DNA of 64,000 nt from Porticoccaceae bacterium. GTDB taxonomy: Bacteria > Pseudomonadota > Gammaproteobacteria > Pseudomonadales > Porticoccaceae. Of the stretch, positions 34,318 to 43,239 are shown one piece after another. Every line of letters starts with the position of its first letter. Positions within the stretch are counted from its first letter, which is position 1. The stretch spans positions 103,774 to 167,773 of the forward strand of contig JAHEHL010000002.1 in the NCBI GenBank assembly GCA_024644595.1, read 5' to 3'. The translations under genes were made by a program, and so were the position numbers. The notes beneath the pieces are model-generated. The model was not told the origin of the DNA. It did no database searches and saw nothing but the letters and a program-made list of their open reading frames with translations.

Positions 34318-34816
34318 GGCCCTTTGCCAAGTACGGATAGCTATTGAGAATGGTGGATAGAGATATCATGGTCGGAATATCGAGGGATTCGGGTGCATGA
34401 AACCTGTTAATCTGCGAGAAATCCTGCTTTTTTGGGCTGATGGATGGTTGAAAGCCATAGGGTAGCCCCCGGCGACGTTCTGGTCCTGAGGGTTATCGAG
34501 ATTTTTATGTTTTTCTGGTGAGCTGTTCAAGCTGCTGTTCAATCCGTGTGATGGCCGGCGGCGCCCGTGTAGGTGTAGCCGCACTGACGTCGTCGATAAC
34601 GGGCGTGATGCACTGTTTGGGTTAATTGGCCTTGTAATTGCCATTTATGAAAATCGAAGCAATAGACATGGATTCTACAATCGAAGTAGATTACATTCCG
34701 GGACTGGCTATACCAGCCCTATCAACTATGAAAAGATAGCGGCGTAAACGCGCAATATCCAAGCGCTTCATAGATCTGGCATCGAGCCCGCAACCCAACC
34801 ATCAGAGATTTCTGCA
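34318..34816 (+). other. Gene-poor 500-base stretch with transposon debris
   Basis: No intact gene is seen. The right half carries a transposase relic (separate entry). On the minus strand an open stretch of 39 codons (34621-34505) ends in TRIEQQLEQLTRKT before a stop; this looks like the tail of an unrelated protein but has no start. A minus-strand frame at 34366-34644 has no ribosome site and low-complexity Pro/Ser/Arg composition and is not called. The stretch joins the cassette region to the rbgA housekeeping gene. Confidence 0.6.
34628..34747 (+). pseudogene. C-terminal relic of an IS3-type transposase
   Basis: In frame from about 34628 to the TAA at 34745-34747 the translation ends in FYNRSRLHSGTGYTSPINYE plus a short tail. 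This matches the FYNxxRxHSxLGYxSPxxFE end of IS3-family DDE transposases. The catalytic domain upstream is gone; no inverted repeats of the element are visible. Confidence 0.55.
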
Positions 34817-35755
34817 ATGTCGATTCAGTGGTATCCCGGCCATATGCACAAGGCCAGCAACGAGATGATCGAGGCGCTGCCACTTGTCAATGTGGTGGTT
34901 GAAGTACTCGATGCGCGCATTCCCTTCAGCAGTTCTAACCCCTTTATTCAGGGGCTTTGCACGGATAAGCCGCGGATCAAGATTTTGAATAAATGCGATC
35001 TGGCCGATGCGGCGATCACCAGGGTTTGGCAGGATTATTACGAGCAGCAAAACAACACCAAAACCATGGCGCTGGATTTGCAGCATTTTGATCCGAGCAA
35101 ACAGGTAATCGACCTGATCAATAAGCTGTGTCCGCAAAAAGAGGGACGTAATACTCTGGTAATGGTGACCGGCATTCCCAATGTCGGGAAATCGTCGCTG
35201 ATTAACAGCCTCGCCGGGCGGCATATTGCCAAGACTGGCAATGAACCGGCGGTAACCAAAGGTCAGCAAAAAATTAATCTGCGGAATGGCATTATGCTGC
35301 TGGATACGCCGGGCATTCTCTGGCCGAAGATTGAGAACCCCAACAGCAGCTATCGGTTGGCGACAACCGGGGCGATTAAAAACACTGCGGTGAGTTACGA
35401 GGATGTGGCATTTTTTGCGGCGGACTTTTTACTGCAAAAATATCCACAGCTGTTAAAAGAACGGTTTAAGTTTGAGGCCCTGCCCCGCAGTGAGATTGAG
35501 CTGCTGGAAATCATCGGCGCTCAGCGCGGCTGTCTGCGCAGCGGCGGCCAGGTTGATCTGGAGCGAGTGTCGACCATTTTTATCAATGAGCTGCGCGCCG
35601 GCACATTGGGCACGGTCAGTTTTGAAACTCCGGATGTAATCGATATCGAAATGCAGCAGGTCGAGATTTTAAAAGCTGAGAAGGAAGAACGGGAAAAACT
35701 GCGTCTCGAAAAGGCGGCCGAAAAACGACGTCGCGCGAAGGCCAATCGGCGTTAA
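34817..35755 (+). CDS. ylqF: Ribosome biogenesis GTPase YlqF/RbgA
   Basis: A circularly permuted GTPase of 312 residues: G4 (NKCD, near residue 58) comes before G1 (GIPNVGKSS, near residue 118) and G3 (DTPGI, near residue 160). RbgA assists late assembly of the 50S subunit. The N-terminal WYPGHMHKA segment is typical. The basic C-terminal tail (EKAAEKRRRAKANRR) may contact rRNA. It ends where a convergent flavoprotein gene ends, with no spacer. Confidence 0.93.
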   Translation: MSIQWYPGHMHKASNEMIEALPLVNVVVEVLDARIPFSSSNPFIQGLCTDKPRIKILNKCDLADAAITRVWQDYYEQQNNTKTMALDLQHFDPSKQVIDLINKLCPQKEGRNTLVMVTGIPNVGKSSLINSLAGRHIAKTGNEPAVTKGQQKINLRNGIMLLDTPGILWPKIENPNSSYRLATTGAIKNTAVSYEDVAFFAADFLLQKYPQLLKERFKFEALPRSEIELLEIIGAQRGCLRSGGQVDLERVSTIFINELRAGTLGTVSFETPDVIDIEMQQVEILKAEKEEREKLRLEKAAEKRRRAKANRR

Positions 35756-36958
35756 TCAAACATAGTGTCCGGCGGCATAACCCGAGGCCCAAGCCCACTG
35801 GAAATTGTAGCCGCCGAGATGCCCGGTCACATCGACCACCTCACCGACAAAAAACAGGCCTGGCTGAGCCTTGGACTCCATAGTTTTTGACGACAGCTCT
35901 GCGGTGTCGACGCCGCAGAGAGTCACCTCAGCAGTGCGATAACCTTCGGTTCCTGAGGGCTTTAACTGCCAATCAGATATCTGCTTGGCGACTGACAACA
36001 GCTGGGCATCGGGAATTTCCGCTATCGGCGTTTCGGCATAGTTGGGCCAGTGCAGTGCTTGCAGCGCCAGCACCAGGCCTTTGGAGAGATGCTGTGCCAG
36101 CAGGTTGCGCAGCAGACTTTTCGCACTGCTGCTTTTGTAGTTGAGCAGCAGCTGAGCGGCATCCTCGTCCGGCAGCAAGTTGACGCTGATAGTCTGTCCG
36201 GGATGCCAATAGCTCGATAGCTGCAGCGCCGCGGGGCCACTGATGCCGCGGTGAGTAAAGAGCATATTTTCCCGGAAGCTGGCGCTCGGCAGCGACATCT
36301 CTACATCAACGGCCAGACCGGACAAATTTTCAGCGATTTGTTTAACACCATCACTAAAAGTAAACGGCACTAAGCCGGCAGCGCGCGGCAACAATCGCAA
36401 TCCAAATTGCTCGGCTAGCTCATAGCCAAAACCTGACGAGCCCAGTGTCGGAATCGACAGACCGCCGGTGGCAACCACCAATGACTGGCAACGATACTGA
36501 CCACTCGATGTCTGTAGCTTAAACCCGCCCCCGGACTGACCCGGACTGAGTGCCACGACCGACTTAATTTCACAGTGGGTCTGTATTTGCACGCCGGCGG
36601 CTTCGCACTCGTCGAGCAACATGGCGAGTATTTCTTTTGCCGAGTTATCACAAAACAGTTCGCCGTGTTTGCGCTCGTGATAGGCAATTCCGTGGCGTTC
36701 GACCATCTCAATAAACTGCCACTGGTTGTAGCGGTTAAGTGCCGAGATACAGAAATGCGGGTTTTGGCTGAGATAGTTTTCCGGCGTGATATCGAGGTTG
36801 GTAAAGTTACAGCGCCCACCCCCGGACATAAGAATTTTCTTACCTACCTTATTGCTGCTGTCGAGCACCAGCACCGATAGTCCGCGCTGACCGGCGGTGA
36901 ACGCACAGAACAGGCCGGCGGCACCTCCGCCAATAATAATCACATCCGGATTTTTCAC
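35756..36958 (-). CDS. HI0933/YhiN-family FAD-dependent oxidoreductase
   Basis: A 400-residue flavoprotein with the N-terminal FAD fingerprint IIIGGGAAGLFCA, the GKKILMSGGGRCNFTN block that defines the HI0933/BaiN group, and a C-terminal GEVVDVTGHLGGYNFQWAWASG segment that closes the FAD site. The physiological substrate is unknown in most members. It overlaps the DUF1415 gene by 4 bases and the two are probably co-transcribed. Confidence 0.9.
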   Translation of the reverse strand: MKNPDVIIIGGGAAGLFCAFTAGQRGLSVLVLDSSNKVGKKILMSGGGRCNFTNLDITPENYLSQNPHFCISALNRYNQWQFIEMVERHGIAYHERKHGELFCDNSAKEILAMLLDECEAAGVQIQTHCEIKSVVALSPGQSGGGFKLQTSSGQYRCQSLVVATGGLSIPTLGSSGFGYELAEQFGLRLLPRAAGLVPFTFSDGVKQIAENLSGLAVDVEMSLPSASFRENMLFTHRGISGPAALQLSSYWHPGQTISVNLLPDEDAAQLLLNYKSSSAKSLLRNLLAQHLSKGLVLALQALHWPNYAETPIAEIPDAQLLSVAKQISDWQLKPSGTEGYRTAEVTLCGVDTAELSSKTMESKAQPGLFFVGEVVDVTGHLGGYNFQWAWASGYAAGHYV

Positions 36959-37533
36959 AGGTTATTGTGGTCGTCGGCGGTCAAGCCACGCCAACGCGCC
37001 TCAACAGTTTCAAGACCCATTCCCGCCAGCAAGGCAATGTTGCGCTCAGGAATCTGCTCCGGATTGGACACATGTTCTAGCGCCGCAGAAACCATCTCCT
37101 CGCGCAAAAAGTGAATCGTCGGATAGGGCGCGCGATTGCTGTAGTGGCTCGGGCTATTGGGGTCTTCATCGGCAAAGAGATACTTAGGGTGAAAGCTGGC
37201 AAGCTGGATAATGCCATCCAGCCCTGCTTCTTCGAGCAAAATTTCTGCATGCCCCAGAAAATCGAGATACTCGTCAAAATTGTCCAGAACACAAGGCATT
37301 ACCATCAGACTGGTGGCAACCAGCTGATCGCTACTCTGCTGGATCATATCCAGCTCTGATAAAAATGCATGGTGCAGATCAGCCAAATTATCCGCATTAC
37401 AAACACTGATCCGCAGAGCGGGATCAGCAATCAGAGGCCGAGCAAAGGGGCACAGATTAAGGTCAACAATAAAGCGCTGCAGCCAGGCACGGATATGTTT
37501 TTCGACCTGATCGGACTTCATAACATCAGACAT
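36955..37533 (-). CDS. DUF1415 family protein
   Basis: A 192-residue soluble protein with the family motifs WLQRFIVDLNLCPFA (residues 17-31), FLGHAEILLEEAGLDGIIQLASFHP and APYPTIHFLREEMVS. No enzymatic role is established; similar proteins occur widely in Gammaproteobacteria. It is the first gene of a two-gene operon with the YhiN-like flavoprotein. Confidence 0.88.
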   Translation of the reverse strand: MSDVMKSDQVEKHIRAWLQRFIVDLNLCPFARPLIADPALRISVCNADNLADLHHAFLSELDMIQQSSDQLVATSLMVMPCVLDNFDEYLDFLGHAEILLEEAGLDGIIQLASFHPKYLFADEDPNSPSHYSNRAPYPTIHFLREEMVSAALEHVSNPEQIPERNIALLAGMGLETVEARWRGLTADDHNNL

Positions 37534-37688
37534 AGAGGCTCACACGTGCAACGGGCACTTTTTAGAGGTTGGTGTCTTTCAAAAAAGCTAATTATAGGGC
37601 TATTTAAGGCTAAAAGGTGCTTTGCGAATCCTCTTTTTGGCTGTACTGTAGTCGGCATTTTTCAGCGTTTTGGTTTTCGGTCTTTGCT

Positions 37689-38936
37689 ATGACATTTGTC
37701 ACCATGATTCGTCTTTGGCCCCTGCTGATCGGACTTGCTCTGATCGGTCTCGCCGTGGGCGTTCAAGGCAGCCTACTGGGGATTCGCGCGGAAATCGAAG
37801 GTTTTGAAGATTATCTGATCGGTTTGCTGATGTCATGTTACTTCGCCGGCTTTCTGGCGGGATCATTACTGACTCCCAAAATGATCCATAGAGTTGGCCA
37901 CATCCGCATCTTTGCGGCGCTCTCCGCTGTAGCCTCAGTAACCATTCTGATCCACTCCATCTACGTCAATCCCTGGGGCTGGGCCTTTATGCGCCTGCTG
38001 ACCGGCTTTGCTTTTTCGACTATCTATGTGGTGGCAGAAAGCTGGCTTAATCAAGCGTCAAGCAACGAAACCCGTGGTCAAATTTTGGCGATTTATACTG
38101 CCATTTTGCTGTCTGGCATTTGCGCGGGTCAATTTATGCTCAATATCGCTGACCCAGCGGGGCACACCCTGTTTATTTTGATTTCGGTAATGGTCAGTGT
38201 GGCGGCGGTGCCTATTCTGCTGTCAGTTATCGCCGCGCCACCACTGGAAGAAACCGAACGTGTCAGCATCGGCCATCTATGGCGTCGCACACCAATGGGG
38301 GTCACCGGCATTGTGCTCTCGCAATGGGTCTCGAGCATTATGTTTGGCATGGGGGCAGTTTATGCCGCCAAGCTCGGATTTACGATCTCTGAGGTAGCCA
38401 ATTTTATGGGTGCAATGATGGCTGGCGGCATGATCTTCCCTTGGCCGCTGGGGAAGCTTTCAGACCAAGTTGACCGCCGTTGGGTAATGGGATTCTCTTG
38501 CCTTGCAGCAGTGGTAGTGGCGATTTTTATCAGCTTCGAAAGTCAGGCCTCGGCAACGCTCTATTTTCTTATCTTCCTGTTTGGAGGGTTCTCGTTATCG
38601 CTCTACTCTCTGGTGGTTGCACTCACCAACGATCACCTGCGACCCAAAGAGATTATTCCTGCCAGCGGTACGGTGATTCTAATCGCCGGGCTGACCTCGA
38701 TTACAGGACCTATTTCGGCGGTCTTCTGGCTCGATATTTTTGGTGTGCAATCATTCTTTATTCTGCTCGCAGCATGTCTGTTGCTACTCGGCGGCATCAG
38801 TATCTGGCGTGTGCTGACCATTCCTGCACTGCCCGAGGAGTACAAAGTACAGAGTGTGTTGCAGGCGGCAACCATGCCTGTAGGATCTGTGCTGCACGCT
38901 GAGGAAGAAATTTCCGAAACCTCAGCAGCAGCCTAG
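37689..38936 (+). CDS. MFS transporter, YcaD-like
   Basis: A 415-residue major-facilitator permease with twelve hydrophobic helices. The segment YFAGFLAGSLLTPKMIHRVGHIR between helices 2 and 3 matches the MFS loop, and YVVAESWLNQASSNETRGQILAIY is typical of the YcaD-like group. The substrate is unknown. I set the start at ATG 37689, since the 24 residues before it (from 37617) come from sequence upstream of the first helix and carry no membrane pattern; ATG 37704 is an alternative. A perfect 14-base palindrome lies at 38941-38954 just after the stop. Confidence 0.85.
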   Translation: MTFVTMIRLWPLLIGLALIGLAVGVQGSLLGIRAEIEGFEDYLIGLLMSCYFAGFLAGSLLTPKMIHRVGHIRIFAALSAVASVTILIHSIYVNPWGWAFMRLLTGFAFSTIYVVAESWLNQASSNETRGQILAIYTAILLSGICAGQFMLNIADPAGHTLFILISVMVSVAAVPILLSVIAAPPLEETERVSIGHLWRRTPMGVTGIVLSQWVSSIMFGMGAVYAAKLGFTISEVANFMGAMMAGGMIFPWPLGKLSDQVDRRWVMGFSCLAAVVVAIFISFESQASATLYFLIFLFGGFSLSLYSLVVALTNDHLRPKEIIPASGTVILIAGLTSITGPISAVFWLDIFGVQSFFILLAACLLLLGGISIWRVLTIPALPEEYKVQSVLQAATMPVGSVLHAEEEISETSAAA

Positions 38937-38981
38937 ACGCAGCGCAGCTGCGCTATTGGCAGCGCGCTTGAGGCTTCGAGC

Positions 38982-39797
38982 TTATTCTGCGGCTGCCTTG
39001 GCGGCCTCTACCGCATTGTTGAAAATCTTAATACCTGATCCAAGCACCTTCAAAAGGTTAACCGAGTCGTAGCGATGGTCGATTCTCAGGACTTCATCCG
39101 CAAGTAAATGCTGCTGTTGCAGCAATGTCTCACTGTTGGCCCCACCCGCTTTCAACATTTGGTCGAGCATTTCGATCTCAAAAACTAACTTCTCAACCCG
39201 CATCATATCCCTGTGGTACGCAGTCATAACCGTCTCAGAGGACTGAGAAAACAGTTGTCCTACCGCGCTCTGAAAACGTCGCGCAACCACGCTGGCCTGA
39301 TCAGCTGAAAAATCCTCTGCACATTGACGGATCTGAGAATATTTTTCCGCCGGATTGCATCCAGTGGCAAACCACTCGTTGCTCTCGCGCAGCCGCCGCT
39401 GCTCTGACCGAAGTACAGATGCTGAGAGGACTGGAGCCGATTTAGTCGCGGGCACATTGCGTGCAGCAGGAATCTGGTGGGCCTGTTCTGGTTTTACTCT
39501 TTGTTCTCGTTTTACTCTGTTTTCTCGTTTTACGTCACCCCTATCACTGACAGCATCGGCTTCCAGCACCCGGGTTTCTGTCTGTGTGGTTTGAATCGCT
39601 CGCTGCGCGGGCCTATGCAGCTGAATCTGAATCGTCTGTTGTTGCGTTTCAACAGATTTATCCGATAAACCATCTCGGCCCACCAATATCAGCAACACCA
39701 CTCCATGCACCAAAATACTCACCGACACCGCTTGTTTAAAATAAGCTAAGGGTTGTCGATGCATCGAGTGGGACAGATTGAAATCTCGAGAACTCAT
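38982..39797 (-). CDS. Unrecognised protein with a TonB-like N-terminal anchor
   Basis: A 271-residue protein with one N-terminal membrane helix (residues 24-40, SVSILVHGVVLLILVG, the kind seen in TonB). After this comes a basic, low-complexity linker containing a short repeat (RENRVK, REQRVK, PEQ) and then a C-terminal helical domain of about 150 residues. Two cysteines (TGCNPAEKYSQIRQCAEDF) in the C-terminal part could pair. No family is recognised. The N-terminal anchor plus charged linker suggests a cytoplasmic-membrane protein reaching into the periplasm. Confidence 0.6.
   Translation of the reverse strand: MSSRDFNLSHSMHRQPLAYFKQAVSVSILVHGVVLLILVGRDGLSDKSVETQQQTIQIQLHRPAQRAIQTTQTETRVLEADAVSDRGDVKRENRVKREQRVKPEQAHQIPAARNVPATKSAPVLSASVLRSEQRRLRESNEWFATGCNPAEKYSQIRQCAEDFSADQASVVARRFQSAVGQLFSQSSETVMTAYHRDMMRVEKLVFEIEMLDQMLKAGGANSETLLQQQHLLADEVLRIDHRYDSVNLLKVLGSGIKIFNNAVEAAKAAAE
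39492..39534 (+). repeat. 18-bp tandem repeat inside the 271-residue protein gene
   Basis: Two 18-base units (39492-39509 and 39510-39527, differing at two positions) plus a partial third. They encode the six-residue repeat in the charged linker of the minus-strand gene. Being a multiple of three, changes in copy number would not shift the frame. Confidence 0.75.
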
Positions 39798-40032
39798 TTT
39801 AAAAAAACCAGCGTATCTGGGCTGCTATGCGATTCTGTGGCGCTCTTTGGCGCAGGATATGACATTTTGCACGGTCAAAGGTTCGATAGCTGAACATTTT
39901 TATAACCAATCTCTAAACACAGCACAGTACTAGGCGAGCGGGCAAAAACCGCGCACAATAGAGAGAAATCAATCTCCTGCCAGACAGGTGACGTAAAGCC
40001 CAGACAACAATAATAAATAGGGATCTCCCGCA

Positions 40033-42150
40033 ATGACTTTTTCCCCCAGATTGATACTCACGTTGTTCATTTCCTGTGCGGCTCTGCTGCTAAGCAGTTG
40101 CGCTGATAAGCCACCAACCACTGATTATCTGCAGCTTGCGGATCAATACAACGTGGTAATCGAACGAGATGTTCGGGGAGTACCGCACATCATTGGTGAG
40201 CGCGATGTCGACACTGCATTTGGCTTTGCCTATGCCCAGGCTGAGGATAACTGGGCACTGGTCTATGACACGATCGATTTTTATCGCGGTACCGCCGCAG
40301 CAACCAAGGGTAAAGATTCAGCCGTGACCGACTTTCTGGTCAAGTGGCTGGGTATCTGGGATGACATTGACGCCAACTACAGCAGTTTGTCACCCGAGGT
40401 TCGCGCCTATATCGAAGCCTATGCCGACGGCCTGAATTACTACGCTGCCAGACACCCCGAGCGAGGCGTGGCCGAGCTGCCGATTACCGGTCAGGATATG
40501 ATCGCCGGCTATATGTTCCGTCATCTGTTGTTTTACGGTTTTGCTGATGTGCTGCAAGAAGTGATGAGCAGTGAGCGGCAGCGGCCGATCAGCACGGCCG
40601 GCGGCGTAACCCTCAACAATTTGCCGGTGGGTTCCAATGCGATGGCCATTTCGCCGTCTAACAGTAGCGAGGGTGCAACCCGCCTGGCGATCAATTCACA
40701 CCAACCAACCACCGGACCCGTAGCCTGGTATGAAGCCCATATTCAAAGTGGCGAGGGCCTCAATGCGATGGGTGGCCTGTTCCCCGGCAGTGCAACCCTG
40801 GGGGTCGGTTTTAATGAACATATCGCCTGGGGTGCAACAGTTAATAAACCGGATCTCGTAGACGTCTATGTGCTTGATGTCGACCCGGAAAACCCGCTGC
40901 GCTATCGCATGGACGGTGCGTGGCACGAGCTTGAAGCAACTGAACTCAAGATCAAAGTGAAATTGTTCGGCTTCCTGCCCTGGACTGTCACCGAACTGGG
41001 TCTGCGCTCGGCTCATGGCCCAGTGTTGCAGACCGACCATGGTACCTATGCGATCCGCTATGCTGGTATGGGCAAGATGCGTCAAGTAGAGCAGTGGCTG
41101 GCAATGAGTAAGGCGCAAAACCTTGAACAGTGGCGCGATGCACTGCGTATTCACAGCTTTGCCAGTTTTAACTTTGTCTACGCCGATCGCGACGGCAACA
41201 TTATGTTTGTGCACAATTCATTAACCCCGCAACGCGCTGCCGGCTATGACTGGGCGCAGTATCTGCCGGGTGACGACAGCAGCCTGATCTGGCAGGACTA
41301 TATGCCCTTCGACAAGTTACCGCAGGTCATTAATCCCGCGTCTGGATTTGTACACAGTGCCAACCAGAGTCCGTTTTTTGTTAGCGGCGAGGCAGACAAT
41401 CCTAAGCCGTCCGACTATCGTCCGGAAGATGGCTTTCCGACCCGCATGACCAATCGCGCGGTGCGCGGTCTGGAACTGTTTGCCGAGCTCAGCCCAATTT
41501 CAGAGCAGGAGTTCTCGGCGATCAAACACGACAAGATGTTTAGTCCTAACTCCCGCGCCGTACACTATCTGCAAGGGGCGATTAATCTATCTCTGGATGA
41601 CTCGGCTAAACAGATTTATCGCGATGCCCAAACTGTGATTCGCGACTGGGATCTATCGACCGATGTTAATAACCGCGGTGCGGCAATGTCGACCTGTGTT
41701 ATCGCGGCCGAATGGCTGGCGGAACAAAAGGGTCAACCAATCCCGGATGTCGGCGGGGTATTCTACAATTGCGCCGACAAACTGGTTGCGGCCGTCGGGC
41801 GAGTTGATCCACTGTGGGGCGATATCAATCGCCATGTCCGCGGCGACATTAATTTGCCGGTCGGTGGCGGCCCCGACACCCTGCGCGCAATCTATGCTAA
41901 GGGTCTCGAAGAGGATGGCTATCAAACCAATATCGCCGGAGATGGCCTGTATTATTTTGTCTCGTGGGATGCGCAGGGCGTGCAAAAAGTCCGTGGAGTT
42001 CATCAGTTTGGTGCTGCTACACTGGATACTGAATCACCGCACTACAGCGATCAGGCCGAGGATTATGCCGCCGAGATCTTGCATGACCCACTGTTTGATA
42101 ACGAACAGCGAAAAGCCAACATCACTCGGCGCTACAAGCCAGGTGAATAA
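40033..42150 (+). CDS. Penicillin acylase-family lipoprotein
   Basis: A 705-residue Ntn-hydrolase precursor with a lipoprotein signal (LLLSSC, Cys 23). The self-processing serine is in LPVGSNAMAIS (near residue 203), preceded by an alpha-chain of about 150 residues and followed by a beta-chain with WGATVNKPDLVDVYV, as in penicillin G and AHL acylases. Such enzymes cleave amide bonds of acyl side chains; acyl-homoserine lactones or N-acyl peptides are possible substrates. The lipid anchor is unusual for the family, which normally is secreted or periplasmic. The upstream gap of 235 bases holds no other gene. Confidence 0.85.
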   Translation: MTFSPRLILTLFISCAALLLSSCADKPPTTDYLQLADQYNVVIERDVRGVPHIIGERDVDTAFGFAYAQAEDNWALVYDTIDFYRGTAAATKGKDSAVTDFLVKWLGIWDDIDANYSSLSPEVRAYIEAYADGLNYYAARHPERGVAELPITGQDMIAGYMFRHLLFYGFADVLQEVMSSERQRPISTAGGVTLNNLPVGSNAMAISPSNSSEGATRLAINSHQPTTGPVAWYEAHIQSGEGLNAMGGLFPGSATLGVGFNEHIAWGATVNKPDLVDVYVLDVDPENPLRYRMDGAWHELEATELKIKVKLFGFLPWTVTELGLRSAHGPVLQTDHGTYAIRYAGMGKMRQVEQWLAMSKAQNLEQWRDALRIHSFASFNFVYADRDGNIMFVHNSLTPQRAAGYDWAQYLPGDDSSLIWQDYMPFDKLPQVINPASGFVHSANQSPFFVSGEADNPKPSDYRPEDGFPTRMTNRAVRGLELFAELSPISEQEFSAIKHDKMFSPNSRAVHYLQGAINLSLDDSAKQIYRDAQTVIRDWDLSTDVNNRGAAMSTCVIAAEWLAEQKGQPIPDVGGVFYNCADKLVAAVGRVDPLWGDINRHVRGDINLPVGGGPDTLRAIYAKGLEEDGYQTNIAGDGLYYFVSWDAQGVQKVRGVHQFGAATLDTESPHYSDQAEDYAAEILHDPLFDNEQRKANITRRYKPGE

Positions 42151-42171
42151 CGTTCACTCACAGCAAAGACT

Positions 42172-43218
42172 ATGACTCACTCCACGATCAGACAGGTTTT
42201 CGCCCTTGGCTTGCACTGGCCAACGGCGGACCCGTTTCTGTTTTGCGCCCATCACCGAGACCTGTACCCTCGGGGCAACGACATCTTTGGGCCCGACGCC
42301 TCTCTTGCCGGCCGTGAAATTGGTTCAGACTTCACTCTTAAAGACGGATGGCGGATGTATCACGGTTCGCGGGTGCCAGGCTTTCCCAGCCACCCCCATC
42401 GCGGTTTTGAAACCGTCACCGTGGTCAAACAGGGTTTTGTCGATCATGCCGATTCGATGAACGCCGCAGGGCGTTATGGCGCCGGAGATACCCAGTGGAT
42501 GACCGCCGGTGCGGGCGTGCAGCACTCGGAGATGTTTCCGCTGTTAAACCAGGACAGCGACAACCCCATGGAGCTGTTTCAGATCTGGTTAAATTTGCCC
42601 GCTCGCTCAAAAATGGTGGCACCGCATTTCAAGATGTTGTGGCGTGAGCAGACGCCTCAGATAGAGCTGCTGGATAGCAATGGGCGTAAAACCACTATCG
42701 ATTTAATTGCCGGCAGCTATTCATCCACAACAAATGGCGCAGCAAAAGCCGCACTGGCGCCGCCGCCCAATTCCTGGGCGGCAGACAGCAACAATCACGT
42801 TAGAATCTGGACGGTCAAAATTGACGCTCAGGGTAAATGGCAACTGCCCGCCTCAAACAGCTCTCACGTTAACCGCATGATCTATTTTTATCGCGGTGAG
42901 CAGTTGCAGGTTGAAGACCATAACTTGAGCGCTGGCCAGGGCATTGAGGCCGACTGCAGTGCCACACTGCAATTTAACAACGGCGCGCAAGACGCCTTTT
43001 TGCTGATTCTTGAAGGCCAACCAATCGCCGAGCCCATGGCCCAACATGGGCCTTTTGTTATGAATAGCCGCGAGCAGTTGCTGGCAACCTTTGATGACTA
43101 TCAACGCACTCAGTTTGGTGGCTGGCCCTGGCCCGATCGCGATCAGGTGCATGGCGGCGAAAAAATACGCTTTGCACGACACGCCAATGCTGTGCAAGAA
43201 TTTCCACCCCAAAATTAA
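42172..43218 (+). CDS. Pirin family protein
   Basis: A 348-residue bicupin. The N-terminal cupin has the metal motif SHPHRGFETVT (two His) and HADSMN followed by AGAGVQHSEM (His, Glu). Pirins bind iron and some are quercetin 2,3-dioxygenases. The C-terminal cupin is less conserved. It starts 21 bases after the penicillin-acylase gene and is followed 21 bases later by an OYE-type gene, so the three are likely one transcript. Confidence 0.9.
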   Translation: MTHSTIRQVFALGLHWPTADPFLFCAHHRDLYPRGNDIFGPDASLAGREIGSDFTLKDGWRMYHGSRVPGFPSHPHRGFETVTVVKQGFVDHADSMNAAGRYGAGDTQWMTAGAGVQHSEMFPLLNQDSDNPMELFQIWLNLPARSKMVAPHFKMLWREQTPQIELLDSNGRKTTIDLIAGSYSSTTNGAAKAALAPPPNSWAADSNNHVRIWTVKIDAQGKWQLPASNSSHVNRMIYFYRGEQLQVEDHNLSAGQGIEADCSATLQFNNGAQDAFLLILEGQPIAEPMAQHGPFVMNSREQLLATFDDYQRTQFGGWPWPDRDQVHGGEKIRFARHANAVQEFPPQN

Positions 43219-43239
43219 CTCCTATAATAAGAATCTTTT

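Noticed and set aside
33723-34320. A fourth attC site after the DUF4236 or GNAT gene
   Set aside because: Neither 3-prime end shows RYYYAAC or GTTRRRY cores with paired arms.
34366-34644. Minus-strand 92-codon open frame as a real gene
   Set aside because: No ribosome binding site, low-complexity composition, overlap with the transposase relic on the other strand, and no recognisable motif.
38941-38954. Perfect 14-base palindrome AGCGCAGCTGCGCT between two convergent genes as a terminator
   Set aside because: No T-run on either side and a loop-less palindrome; probably chance in a GC-rich stretch or a weak stem only.
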